From NCBI GenBank assembly GCA_938005655.1, contig CALLNA010000197.1, positions 1 to 7,646 on the forward strand: 7,646 bases of DNA, read 5' to 3'. The translations under genes were made by a program, and so were the position numbers. Position 1 is the stretch's first letter. Each line of letters begins with the position of its first letter. Positions 1 to 6,249 of the stretch are shown in pieces. The notes beneath the pieces were generated by a model. That model did not search any database. It saw only the letters and a program-made list of their open reading frames with translations, and was not told the DNA's origin. Source of the stretch: an uncultured Novosphingobium sp. Lineage in GTDB: Bacteria > Pseudomonadota > Alphaproteobacteria > Sphingomonadales > Sphingomonadaceae.

Positions 1-1
1 C

Positions 2-1684
2 ACTCTGGACGCCCTGCCCGGCAAGCAGATGGCCATCGACGCGGACCTCGCCGCGGGCCTGATGACCGCCGAGGAAGCCAAGGCCCGGCGGCGCGAAGTG
101 GCCACCGAAGCCGATTTCTACGGCTCGATGGACGGCGCCAGCAAGTTCGTGAAAGGCGATGCCGTGGCGGCGCTGATCATCCTGGCGCTCAACGTGGTCG
201 CCGGCTTCTGCCTCGGCATGATCAGCCACGGGCTCTCGGCCGGGGATGCGGCCTCGCGCTACATCACGCTTGCCATCGGCGACGCGCTGGTCGCGCAGGT
301 CCCGGCCCTGCTGCTGTCGATCGCGGCGGCCGTGATCGTCACCCGCGTCTCCGACACCCGCGACCTCACCGGCCAGATCGGCGGCCAGTTCGCCGATCCC
401 CGGACCTGGCTGCCGGTGGCGATCATCCTCGGCGCGATCGGGATGATCCCGGCCATGCCGCAGACCGTGTTCCTGCCCGCCGCCGGCCTCGCCTTCTGGC
501 TGTGGCACGCGCTCAAGAAGCGTGCCGCCCGCCCGGCCCCGGTGGTCGAGGCCCCGGCCGCCCCCATCGACCCGGCGAAGATCGTGCTGGAGGACGTCAG
601 CGACCACACCCTGGTCACGATCGAGGTCGGCTACGGCCTGGTCCAGCTCGTCGACGAGCGCCGCGGCGCGCCGCTGGTCGGTCGCCTGACCGGGGTCCGC
701 AAGCAGCTTTCGCAGACCTTCGGCTTCGTCATCCCGCAGTTCCGGGTGCGCGACGCGCTGGAGGTGCCGGCCAACGACTACCGCATCCTGCTCGGCGGCG
801 TGCCACTGGGCGGCGGCTCGGTCCGGCCCGAGCGCATCCTCGCGATCGACGCGGGCGAGGCGCGGGAAGGCCACGGCCTGACCGGCGAGGAGACCCACGA
901 TCCCTCGTTCGGCTGCCCGGCGCTGTGGATCGATCCCTCGGCCCGCGACCACGCCATCGCCGACGGCTTCCTGACGGTCGTCGCCAGCACGGTGATCGCC
1001 CCCCACCTCAACCAACTCCTCGCCGAACGGCCGCAGGCGCTGCTCGGGCCGGACGAGGTCCGCGACCTGCTCGACGGGGTCAAGGAACAGGCCGCCGGCC
1101 TGGTCGAGACGGTCTATCCGACCCCGCTCAGCCTCGCCGCGATCACCCGCCTGCTGCGCAACCTGCTGGAGGACGGCGTGCCGATCGGCCACCCGCTGCC
1201 GATCCTCTCCAGCCTCAGCCAGGCGGTGCAGACGACACTGGAGCACGACCGCCTGGTCGACCTGGTCCGCGCCGACCTCGGCGCCCTGATCGTCGGGCGG
1301 ATCTGCGCGCCGACCGAGCGCCTGCCGGTCCTGACCCTCGACGCCGCGCTGGAGAACATGATCGTCCAGGGCCTGCACGACCCGACCACCGGCCAGCCGG
1401 TGATCGAGCCCGACCTCGCCCGCAACATCGGCGAGCACATCGCCCGGCTCACCGCCGAGCGCGGGCCCCACGCCCAGCCGCTGGCGCTGATCGTCCAGCC
1501 CCGCGCCCGCCGCGCCCTGGCCTCGCTGCTCAAGCTGCGCGCGCCGGCCTGCACCGTCCTGTCGATCGCCGAGCTGCCGGTCGCCCAGCCGATCGAGGTC
1601 ATCAGCGTGATCGGCGGCGAGCCCGCGCCCGCCCCGGGCCTGCCGTCCCCCAACAATGGTCAATTCGAGAGCATGGCCGCATGA
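2..1684 (+). CDS. flhA: Flagellar biosynthesis protein FlhA, C-terminal 560 residues (5' end outside window)
   Basis: FlhA is the inner-membrane export-gate component of the flagellar type III secretion system. Its C-terminal cytosolic domain forms a ring that docks chaperone-substrate complexes. The frame is open from the first bases, so the gene enters from upstream; about 130-140 residues are missing if the protein has the usual ~700. Visible residues 2-15 carry the family signature LDALPGKQMAIDAD, followed by FYGSMDGASKFVKGDA near 39-54. Hydrophobic segments lie at about 53-75, 88-114 and 138-170 (the last long enough for two passes). The soluble domain then runs from about 195 to the end and includes the conserved HDPSFGCPALWIDP and STVIAPHLNQLL blocks. 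A Pro/Ala-rich tail of about 25 residues follows the last conserved strand. The frame is intact. The stop codon overlaps the start of fliA by 4 bases (ATGA), so the two are cotranscribed and probably translationally coupled. The identification is secure. Confidence 0.97.
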   Translation, partial: TLDALPGKQMAIDADLAAGLMTAEEAKARRREVATEADFYGSMDGASKFVKGDAVAALIILALNVVAGFCLGMISHGLSAGDAASRYITLAIGDALVAQVPALLLSIAAAVIVTRVSDTRDLTGQIGGQFADPRTWLPVAIILGAIGMIPAMPQTVFLPAAGLAFWLWHALKKRAARPAPVVEAPAAPIDPAKIVLEDVSDHTLVTIEVGYGLVQLVDERRGAPLVGRLTGVRKQLSQTFGFVIPQFRVRDALEVPANDYRILLGGVPLGGGSVRPERILAIDAGEAREGHGLTGEETHDPSFGCPALWIDPSARDHAIADGFLTVVASTVIAPHLNQLLAERPQALLGPDEVRDLLDGVKEQAAGLVETVYPTPLSLAAITRLLRNLLEDGVPIGHPLPILSSLSQAVQTTLEHDRLVDLVRADLGALIVGRICAPTERLPVLTLDAALENMIVQGLHDPTTGQPVIEPDLARNIGEHIARLTAERGPHAQPLALIVQPRARRALASLLKLRAPACTVLSIAELPVAQPIEVISVIGGEPAPAPGLPSPNNGQFESMAA

Positions 1685-2418
1685 TCCACGATCATAAATC
1701 CTTCGCCGCCGCCAAGGCCTACGGCACGGACGAGGCCGAATCGGTCCGCAAGTTCCTGCCGATGGTCCGCCGCCTGGCCTGGCACGTCCACGGCTCGGGC
1801 CGCGACGGGATCGAGCTGGAGGACCTGATGCAGGCCGGCCTGCTCGCCCTGACCGAAGCGGTGCGCAACCACACCGGCGCGACCGACGACGGCTTCGCCG
1901 CCTATGCCAAGCTGCGGGTGCGCGGCGCGATGATCGACCTCGTCCGCCGCCACCTGCCGATCTCGCGCGGGGCGGTCGAGCGGCGCAAGCTGCTCCGCCA
2001 GAAGGAGGGCGCCCTGCGCATCCAGCTCGGCCGCGAGCCGAGCGCCGCCGAGCTTGCCGAGGCGCTCGGCCTGACCCACGCCGAGCTGGCGGAGCTGCGC
2101 TCGGCCAGCCAACCCCTGCGCTTCGAAGCGCTCGACGACACCTATTCGGACAGCGATCCGGCCTTCGCCGACGATCGCCCCGACAGCCTGGCCCTGCTGG
2201 AGGACAAGGAAATGCGCGAAAACCTAGTGGAAGCCATCGCCGGCCTGCCGCACCGGCTCCAGGTCGTGGTCCAGCTCTACTTCGTGGAGGAGCTGAACCT
2301 GGCCGAGATCGCCCAGGTCATCGACGTCAGCGTGCCGCGCGTCCACCAGCTCAAGGCCCAGGCGCTCGACAAGCTGAAGGCGGCCGTGGGCGAACGCTAC
2401 GACCTGTCGGCGGCCTGA
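1681..2418 (+). CDS. fliA: RNA polymerase sigma factor FliA (sigma-28, flagellar late genes)
   Basis: This is a 245-residue sigma-70-family factor of FliA type. It directs RNA polymerase to late flagellar promoters and is normally held by the anti-sigma factor FlgM. Region 2 is seen in GIELEDLMQAGLLALTEAV (residues 43-61) and in the -10-binding block YAKLRVRGAMIDLVRR (about 75-90). Region 3 follows, with LGREPSAAELAEALGL at about 117-132. Region 4 is near the C terminus: LPHRLQVVVQLYFVEELNLAEIAQVI, then the helix-turn-helix SVPRVHQLKAQALDKLK. The length fits FliA (about 240-250), and region 1.1 of housekeeping sigma factors is absent. I chose the ATG that overlaps the flhA stop (ATGA) because it gives the usual N terminus; there is only a weak GAGAG upstream, so coupling to flhA translation is likely. 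No sigma-28-type promoter was seen nearby. flhF and flhG, which often sit between flhA and fliA, are absent here, and the gene is the last of the plus-strand run. Confidence 0.95.
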   Translation: MIHDHKSFAAAKAYGTDEAESVRKFLPMVRRLAWHVHGSGRDGIELEDLMQAGLLALTEAVRNHTGATDDGFAAYAKLRVRGAMIDLVRRHLPISRGAVERRKLLRQKEGALRIQLGREPSAAELAEALGLTHAELAELRSASQPLRFEALDDTYSDSDPAFADDRPDSLALLEDKEMRENLVEAIAGLPHRLQVVVQLYFVEELNLAEIAQVIDVSVPRVHQLKAQALDKLKAAVGERYDLSAA

Positions 2419-2725
2419 GCGGCGCGTGCCCAAAAACCATTGGCGATTGCAAAACCGGCGACCGAATGACCGAGATGGAATGGAAAGCGGATGCCATCAC
2501 AACCTCGTCGCCCCGGACCTGATCCGGGGCCCCGCTTCTTTCGTGCGCGACGCTGGAAAAGGAAGCGGGACCCCGGATCAAGTCCGGGGTGACGAACAGG
2601 TGAGAACGTACGCTCGGTCTGTTTGCAAACTACATCATCCCCAACAAACCATTTTCCTACATCGCCGGGAGCTGTCACGATTCGACGCTCTTTGACATTG
2701 TAGGATTCGCAAGAGAGGTAAAACC
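2419..2725. other. Intergenic spacer between convergent operons, no credible gene
   Basis: This 307-base spacer separates the end of the plus-strand flagellar genes from the end of the minus-strand SDR operon. The middle holds the REP-like inverted repeat at 2505-2595. After it the sequence becomes clearly AT-richer: 47 of the 100 bases at 2621-2720 are G or C, against roughly 70% in the genes. Small symmetrical elements are a perfect 10-bp palindrome GTTTGCAAAC at 2621-2630 and a 5-bp stem with 3-base loop at 2715-2727 that overlaps the SDR stop codon. A frame at 2426-2695 reads through the repeat but shows no protein-like character. The spacer probably contains the transcription ends of both operons, but I found no classic GC-stem plus T-run terminator. 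Confidence 0.75.
2505..2595. repeat. REP-like long inverted repeat (35-bp arms, 21-base loop)
   Basis: The left arm is 2505-2539 and the right arm is 2561-2595. They are reverse complements at 31 of 35 positions, and all four differences are transitions. Each arm has an inner palindromic core of the form CCCCGGA..TGATCCGGGG and ends in a CCCGCTTC-type block. This pattern is typical of the dispersed extragenic palindromes of sphingomonads and related alphaproteobacteria (from general knowledge; I could not search a genome). An RNA copy would fold into a long hairpin, so it may end or protect both convergent transcripts. A 7-bp inverted pair, GACCGAG at 2468-2474 and CTCGGTC at 2613-2619, brackets the element and may mark a larger unit. 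Confidence 0.8.
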
Positions 2726-3481
2726 TCAGCCTGCCGTCACGCCTCCGTCGGCGGTCCACACCGCGCCGTGGACCCCGCTCGCCGCGGGCGAGGCGATGAA
2801 GGCGACCACCGCCGCGACCTCGGCCGGGGCGGCCGGCGGGCGCTCGCCCGAATAGCGCTTGATCTTGGCGAAGTTCACGCCTTCGGGCATCCGCGCCTCG
2901 GCGCTGATCTCGGTCATCATCCCGCCGGGCGCGACGGCGTTGATGCGGATCGGCTGCTCGACGTACTCGATCGCCAGCGACCTGGTCATCTGGAGCAGCG
3001 CCGCCTTCGACATGCCGTAGGGGACGATGTAGGACGTGCCCATCAGCGCGCTCTGCGACAGCACGTTGACCATGTTGCCGTGGCTTTCGAGCAGGTGCGG
3101 CAGGGCCGCCTGGAAGAACCAGAAGGGCGCGGCGGCATTGACCTGCATGATCCGCCAGAACTCGTCCTCCGGCACCTCGTGGGCATGGTTGAAGCGCATC
3201 AGCCCGGCGGCGTTGACCAGCACGTCGAGCCGGCCGAACCGCGCGACCGCCGCCGCGACCGCGGCCAGGCAGTTCGCGCGCTCGGAGATGTCGGCGGGGA
3301 AGGCCGCGCAGGCCGCGCCTCCGGCCGCCAGCGCCGCGCGGGTTTCCTCCAGCCGCTCGGCCAGGACGTCGACCAGCATCAGCGCCACGCCCTGCGCCGC
3401 CAGCGCCTCGGCGATCGCCCGGCCGAGCCCCCGCGCCGCACCGGTGACGAGGGCGACCCGCCCGGTTTCCCGGCCGCTCAC
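2726..3481 (-). CDS. SDR family NAD(P)-dependent oxidoreductase (FabG-like), third gene of trio
   Basis: This 251-residue classical short-chain dehydrogenase/reductase would oxidise an alcohol or reduce a ketone in the cytoplasm. It has a Rossmann fold with the glycine motif TGAARGLG (13-20) and Asp38 at the end of strand 2, which favours NAD(H) over NADP(H). Asp64 is at the adenine-binding position, NAAG is at 90-93, and the catalytic set is Asn115, Ser142, Tyr155 and Lys159 (YGMSK). The C terminus ends in VWTADGGVTAG, close to the usual family ending. Length and motifs are those of an active enzyme. I chose the GTG start because it overlaps the stop of the TIM-barrel gene as GTGA and places the glycine motif at the normal distance from the N terminus. 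It is the last gene of the minus-strand operon and converges on fliA. FabG-like numbering alone does not give a substrate; its operon points to a catabolic role rather than fatty-acid synthesis. Confidence 0.9.
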   Translation of the reverse strand: MSGRETGRVALVTGAARGLGRAIAEALAAQGVALMLVDVLAERLEETRAALAAGGAACAAFPADISERANCLAAVAAAVARFGRLDVLVNAAGLMRFNHAHEVPEDEFWRIMQVNAAAPFWFFQAALPHLLESHGNMVNVLSQSALMGTSYIVPYGMSKAALLQMTRSLAIEYVEQPIRINAVAPGGMMTEISAEARMPEGVNFAKIKRYSGERPPAAPAEVAAVVAFIASPAASGVHGAVWTADGGVTAG

Positions 3482-4311
3482 GCCCCGAGCCCCCGCGCCG
3501 CCGCGACGACCCGCGCCGCATGGTCGCGCGGGCTGACGCCGGAGCGCAGCACGTCGAGCCGCGGCACCTCCAGCCCGATCTCGCAGTCGACGGGCAGCGC
3601 CGCGACCCATTCGCGCAGGGGCAGCTCGCCCTCGCCCGGAATGCCGCGGGCGAACATCGCGGTCATGAAATAGTCCTCGTCGTAGGAGACGGCCTGCGCG
3701 TCGCACATCTGGGCATAGCCGATCCAGTCGGGATCGACCGCCTCCAGCGCCGCGACGGTCCCGCCGGTGCGGAAGAAATGCATGGCGTCGACCAGCACCC
3801 GGGCCTTGCCCTGGCCGATGTGGCGGCAGGCCGCCAGCGCGCGCTCGAAGGAGTTGATCCCGTGGGGCGGGGTGAACTCGATGGTGAAGGCCAGGTCCCG
3901 CGCCAGGGCCATGTCCGCCAGGATCGCGAGCTGGTCGTGCGCCGAGCCGTCGGCGACCATCGCCTCCTCGATGCAGATCGCGTTGATCCGCCGCGCGCCC
4001 AGCTCGGCCATGAGGTCGAGGTCGCCCGCGAAATCGCGCACGTCGCCGTCCGAGCGGGCGCGGAAGCCCTCGCCGAGAGCGATATGGACGCCGGTGTCCC
4101 TGATCGCCGCCAGGGTCTCGCGCCGCAGCGCGGCGTCGTCGCGCAGCGACCACATCGGATAGGGCGCGAAGTCGGTGATGCCGAACATGGTCAGCGGCAG
4201 GCCGGTCAGCCCGCTGGAGATGCCCGCGCAGCCGAGCTCGGCCGCCAGCCGCACGTGCTCCACCGGCGGCATCCCGAGGAGCGTGAGCATCTCTATGCCA
4301 AGGCGGTTCAC
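3478..4311 (-). CDS. Sugar phosphate isomerase/epimerase family TIM-barrel protein (xylose isomerase-like)
   Basis: This 277-residue protein belongs to the AP-endonuclease-2/xylose-isomerase-like TIM-barrel superfamily, which includes IolE-type dehydratases, sugar epimerases and isomerases and 3-dehydroshikimate dehydratases. The N terminus RLGIEMLTLLGMPPVEHVRLAAELGC forms the first strand and helix. Likely divalent-metal ligands and catalytic acids sit at the family's usual strand ends: Glu145 (FTIEFTPPHG), Asp175 and His178 (VLVDAMHFFRTGG), Asp204 (AQMCDAQ) and Glu248 (CEIGLEVP). A loop motif RGIPGEGE lies at 222-229. The GTG start overlaps the stop of the upstream SDR as GTGA; an ATG seven codons later (4290) is possible but would cut into the first strand. 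It lies between two SDR genes with 4-base overlaps on both sides, so the three products probably act on successive intermediates. Whether it isomerises, epimerises or eliminates water cannot be decided from sequence alone. Confidence 0.85.
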   Translation of the reverse strand: MNRLGIEMLTLLGMPPVEHVRLAAELGCAGISSGLTGLPLTMFGITDFAPYPMWSLRDDAALRRETLAAIRDTGVHIALGEGFRARSDGDVRDFAGDLDLMAELGARRINAICIEEAMVADGSAHDQLAILADMALARDLAFTIEFTPPHGINSFERALAACRHIGQGKARVLVDAMHFFRTGGTVAALEAVDPDWIGYAQMCDAQAVSYDEDYFMTAMFARGIPGEGELPLREWVAALPVDCEIGLEVPRLDVLRSGVSPRDHAARVVAAARGLGA

Positions 4312-5204
4312 TGCGCGCCCGCCTGGGCCAGCCGCGCCTTGACCGCGTCGCTCACCTGCGGGCGGCCGACGTCGCCGCGCGCGAAATCGTCGATCTTGCC
4401 GCGGATGAAGGCGTCGGGGGAGTCGGCCCAGCGCCGGACGATGTCCCAGGCGGTGGGATCGGAGGGGATCAGCACCTGGCCGTCGCGCATCCCGTCGGAC
4501 AGGGTCACGGCGACGTCGTCGGGCAGCATCAGGTCCAGCTCCGCGCCGGGGCCGCGCATCGGGCAGTCGGGCGTCCACGAGGTCATCGTGTCGAGCACCC
4601 CGGTCATCACCGGCCCCGGCATCAGGCAGGTGACGCGAATGCCCTGCGGCTCCAGGTAGAGCGCGAGGTTCTGGCTCAGCGAGATCACCGCCGCCTTGGA
4701 CGCGGCATAGGGCATCCGGCTCGCCGCATAGGGATAGAGCCCGGCGAAGGACGCGGTATTGACGATGTGCCCGCGCCGTCCGTTCTTCGGCGCGCGGGCC
4801 AGGAACTTCGGAAGGAAGCCCTGCACGCCGCGCACCACGGAGAAATAGTTGATCTCCATGATCCGGTGCCATTCGGCCATCGGGATGTCCTCCGGATGGC
4901 CGTTGAGCATCGAGCCGACGTTGTTCATCAGGATGTCGATCTCGCCCAGCGCGGCCTCGGCGGCGGCCGTGGCGGCGGCGACCGATTCGTCCTGGAGCAC
5001 GTTGGCGCCGAGCCCGACCGCCGTGCCGCCCGCCGCCGCGATCTCGGCGGCAGTTTCCTTCGCCGCGGCCTCGTCGATGTCGGCCACGGCCAGCCGCGCC
5101 CCGCGCCGCGCCCATTCGAGCGCGACCGCCTTGCCGATCCCCTTGGCCCCGCCGAAGATCAGGGCGTTGGCGCCGGCGAAGGGGGCATTGGCGGAATCAG
5201 GCAT
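4308..5204 (-). CDS. SDR family oxidoreductase with C-terminal extension, first gene of trio
   Basis: This 298-residue short-chain dehydrogenase/reductase is about 45 residues longer than a standard classical SDR; the extra length is at the C terminus after about residue 250 (AWDIVRRWADSPDAFIRGKIDDFARG and beyond). The cofactor motif is GGAKGIG at 18-24, with Gly18 where Thr is usual. Asp42 ends strand 2 and suggests NAD(H). NNVG is at 94-97, and the catalytic residues are Asn119, Ser152, Tyr166 and Lys170 (YAASK). Two departures stand out: Asn68 replaces the Asp that normally contacts the adenine, and Ser152 and Tyr166 are 14 residues apart instead of 13. The ATG at 5204 is preceded by GGGAG eight bases upstream, a good ribosome binding site. 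It heads the minus-strand trio behind a 108-base leader with a palindrome. The GTG of the TIM-barrel gene overlaps its stop. The enzyme class is secure; the substrate is unknown. Confidence 0.88.
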   Translation of the reverse strand: MPDSANAPFAGANALIFGGAKGIGKAVALEWARRGARLAVADIDEAAAKETAAEIAAAGGTAVGLGANVLQDESVAAATAAAEAALGEIDILMNNVGSMLNGHPEDIPMAEWHRIMEINYFSVVRGVQGFLPKFLARAPKNGRRGHIVNTASFAGLYPYAASRMPYAASKAAVISLSQNLALYLEPQGIRVTCLMPGPVMTGVLDTMTSWTPDCPMRGPGAELDLMLPDDVAVTLSDGMRDGQVLIPSDPTAWDIVRRWADSPDAFIRGKIDDFARGDVGRPQVSDAVKARLAQAGAQ

Positions 5205-5231
5205 CGATCGTCTCCCGGGTGCTTTCCCGCC

Positions 5232-5260
5232 GTCATGGCGCGATTGCCGGGAAGCGTCAA
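5232..5260 (-). promoter_or_regulatory. Weak candidate promoter for the SDR-TIM-SDR operon
   Basis: On the minus strand TTGACG (5260-5255) matches the -35 consensus at 5 of 6 positions. It is followed after exactly 17 bases by CATGAC (5237-5232), which matches the -10 consensus at only 3 of 6. The pair lies 28-56 bases upstream of the first SDR start and just downstream of the 18-bp palindrome. A poor -10 box beside an operator-like palindrome would suit an activated promoter, but such a match can arise by chance. Confidence 0.3.
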
Positions 5261-5266
5261 AGGCCG

Positions 5267-5284
5267 CTTTCCAACATTGGAAAG
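5267..5284. promoter_or_regulatory. Perfect 18-bp hyphenated palindrome, candidate operator
   Basis: CTTTCCAA-CA-TTGGAAAG is two perfect 8-bp half-sites separated by 2 bases, in the only sizeable gap of the minus-strand gene run. It ends 63 bases upstream of the first SDR start codon and lies a few bases upstream of the weak -35-like hexamer. The arms are AT-richer than the surroundings and there is no T-run after it, so it looks more like a dimeric regulator's binding site than a terminator. No regulator gene is in the window, so the protein that might bind it is unknown. Confidence 0.6.
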
Positions 5285-5312
5285 GGACGGCGGGCGCCGG
5301 CCCGGAGGCATC

Positions 5313-6173
5313 TCACCCGGCGCGCAGCATCCGCTCCACCCGCGCCAGCGCGCGATGGCCGTAGGACTTGAGCCGGTTGTCGGCCGGATAGAGCCGCGGC
5401 GCGGCGGGGCGCAGGCCGATCCGGCGCAGCCGCCGGTTGAAGCGGCAGGCGTCGGCATGGTGGAACGACCACTCGCTGCGCCAGGTCAGCGAGAGCGAGA
5501 CCGAGACCTCGTCATGGGTCTGGACCCAGTGCGGGGCGAGGATCGGCACGTAGATCGCCTCGCCCGGCTCGATCGCGATCGGCCGCGCCCGCGCGCGCCA
5601 CTCGTCCCGCCACGGCAGGTTGCGCGAGCCGCCGTTGAAATAGGCCTCGAAGAATTCCTGGCTGACGATGTCCGGGTCCGCCGTCGGGAACAGGGTCATC
5701 GTCTTCGACCCGCGCGCCTGGAACAGGATGTTGTATTCCGGATCGAAGTGCAGCGGCGTCACGGCGCGGGGGCTGGAGATGAAGACATAGCCCTCGAAGC
5801 GCATCATCTCGCCGGTCGCCGGGCGGACGATATCCTCGATCTGGCCCAGCACCTCGCGCATCAGGGCGGCATAGGCGGGGTCCTGCTCGATATATTTGAG
5901 CAGCACCCAGGAGCCGCATTCCCCGATCCGGCGGATCGTCTCGTGCACCGACAGCCCGTTCCGGGGCGTGTCGGCATAGGCGATGCCGAGCGGCAGGTCG
6001 GTTGCGGCATTGTGCTCGAGCGTCTCGGGCCGCAGCCGCGCGGCGAGATCGGCCAGGGCGTCGAGCGAGAGCAGCGGATGGTCCGCGATGCTGTGGGTGA
6101 GCTGCGTCGGGCTTTGCGGATAGGCGGCGGCCAGCGCCGCGCGCGCCGCATCGGGGAACACCGCTTGCCTCAT
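5313..6173 (-). CDS. Cupin-like/JmjC-type protein, probable Fe(II)/2-oxoglutarate-dependent oxygenase
   Basis: This 286-residue protein has a cupin_8/JmjC-like double-stranded beta-helix in its middle third. The iron-binding facial triad is visible as His142 and Asp144 (PLHFDPEYN) and His215 (VPILAPHWVQ). Lys157, in GSKTMTLFP 15 residues after His142, and Thr139, three residues before it, match in spacing the 2-oxoglutarate-binding Lys214 and Thr196 of human FIH (His199/Asp201/His279). The first ~85 residues look helical and the last ~50 are Arg/Leu-rich. By family it could hydroxylate a protein side chain or a small molecule; the target is unknown. The ATG at 6173 has AGGAG eight bases upstream. 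It lies 76 bases downstream of the peptidase/TPR gene and 108 upstream of the SDR trio on the same strand, so shared transcription is possible. The spacer at 6174-6249 shows only a weak 5-bp stem (GCCCG/CGGGC). Confidence 0.8.
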   Translation of the reverse strand: MRQAVFPDAARAALAAAYPQSPTQLTHSIADHPLLSLDALADLAARLRPETLEHNAATDLPLGIAYADTPRNGLSVHETIRRIGECGSWVLLKYIEQDPAYAALMREVLGQIEDIVRPATGEMMRFEGYVFISSPRAVTPLHFDPEYNILFQARGSKTMTLFPTADPDIVSQEFFEAYFNGGSRNLPWRDEWRARARPIAIEPGEAIYVPILAPHWVQTHDEVSVSLSLTWRSEWSFHHADACRFNRRLRRIGLRPAAPRLYPADNRLKSYGHRALARVERMLRAG

Positions 6174-6249
6174 CGCCCCTGCTCCTTCGTCCGGGAGCCC
6201 GCCATAACCGGGCGGCGGTAAAGGAAGCGCAAATGGAGCGGCGGCGGCC

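Noticed and set aside
502..1680. A long Arg/Pro-rich extension of the fliA frame across flhA
   Set aside because: High-G+C shadow frame over an intact flhA; the conserved FliA start is the ATG at 1681.
2426..2695. An 89-residue plus-strand reading frame behind fliA
   Set aside because: It runs straight through both arms of the inverted repeat (giving the DLIRGPASF / TPDQVRGDE peptides such repeats often produce) and has no ribosome binding site or protein-like composition; it is a translated repeat, not a gene.
2715..2727. GAGGT-AAA-ACCTC hairpin as a terminator of the SDR operon
   Set aside because: The stem is only 5 bp, overlaps the stop codon and has no convincing T-run after it.
4767..6221. 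A 484-residue plus-strand open frame opposite the SDR and oxygenase genes
   Set aside because: Low-complexity Arg/Gly/Pro/Ala composition and no motifs, while the minus strand carries two clearly conserved proteins over the same bases.
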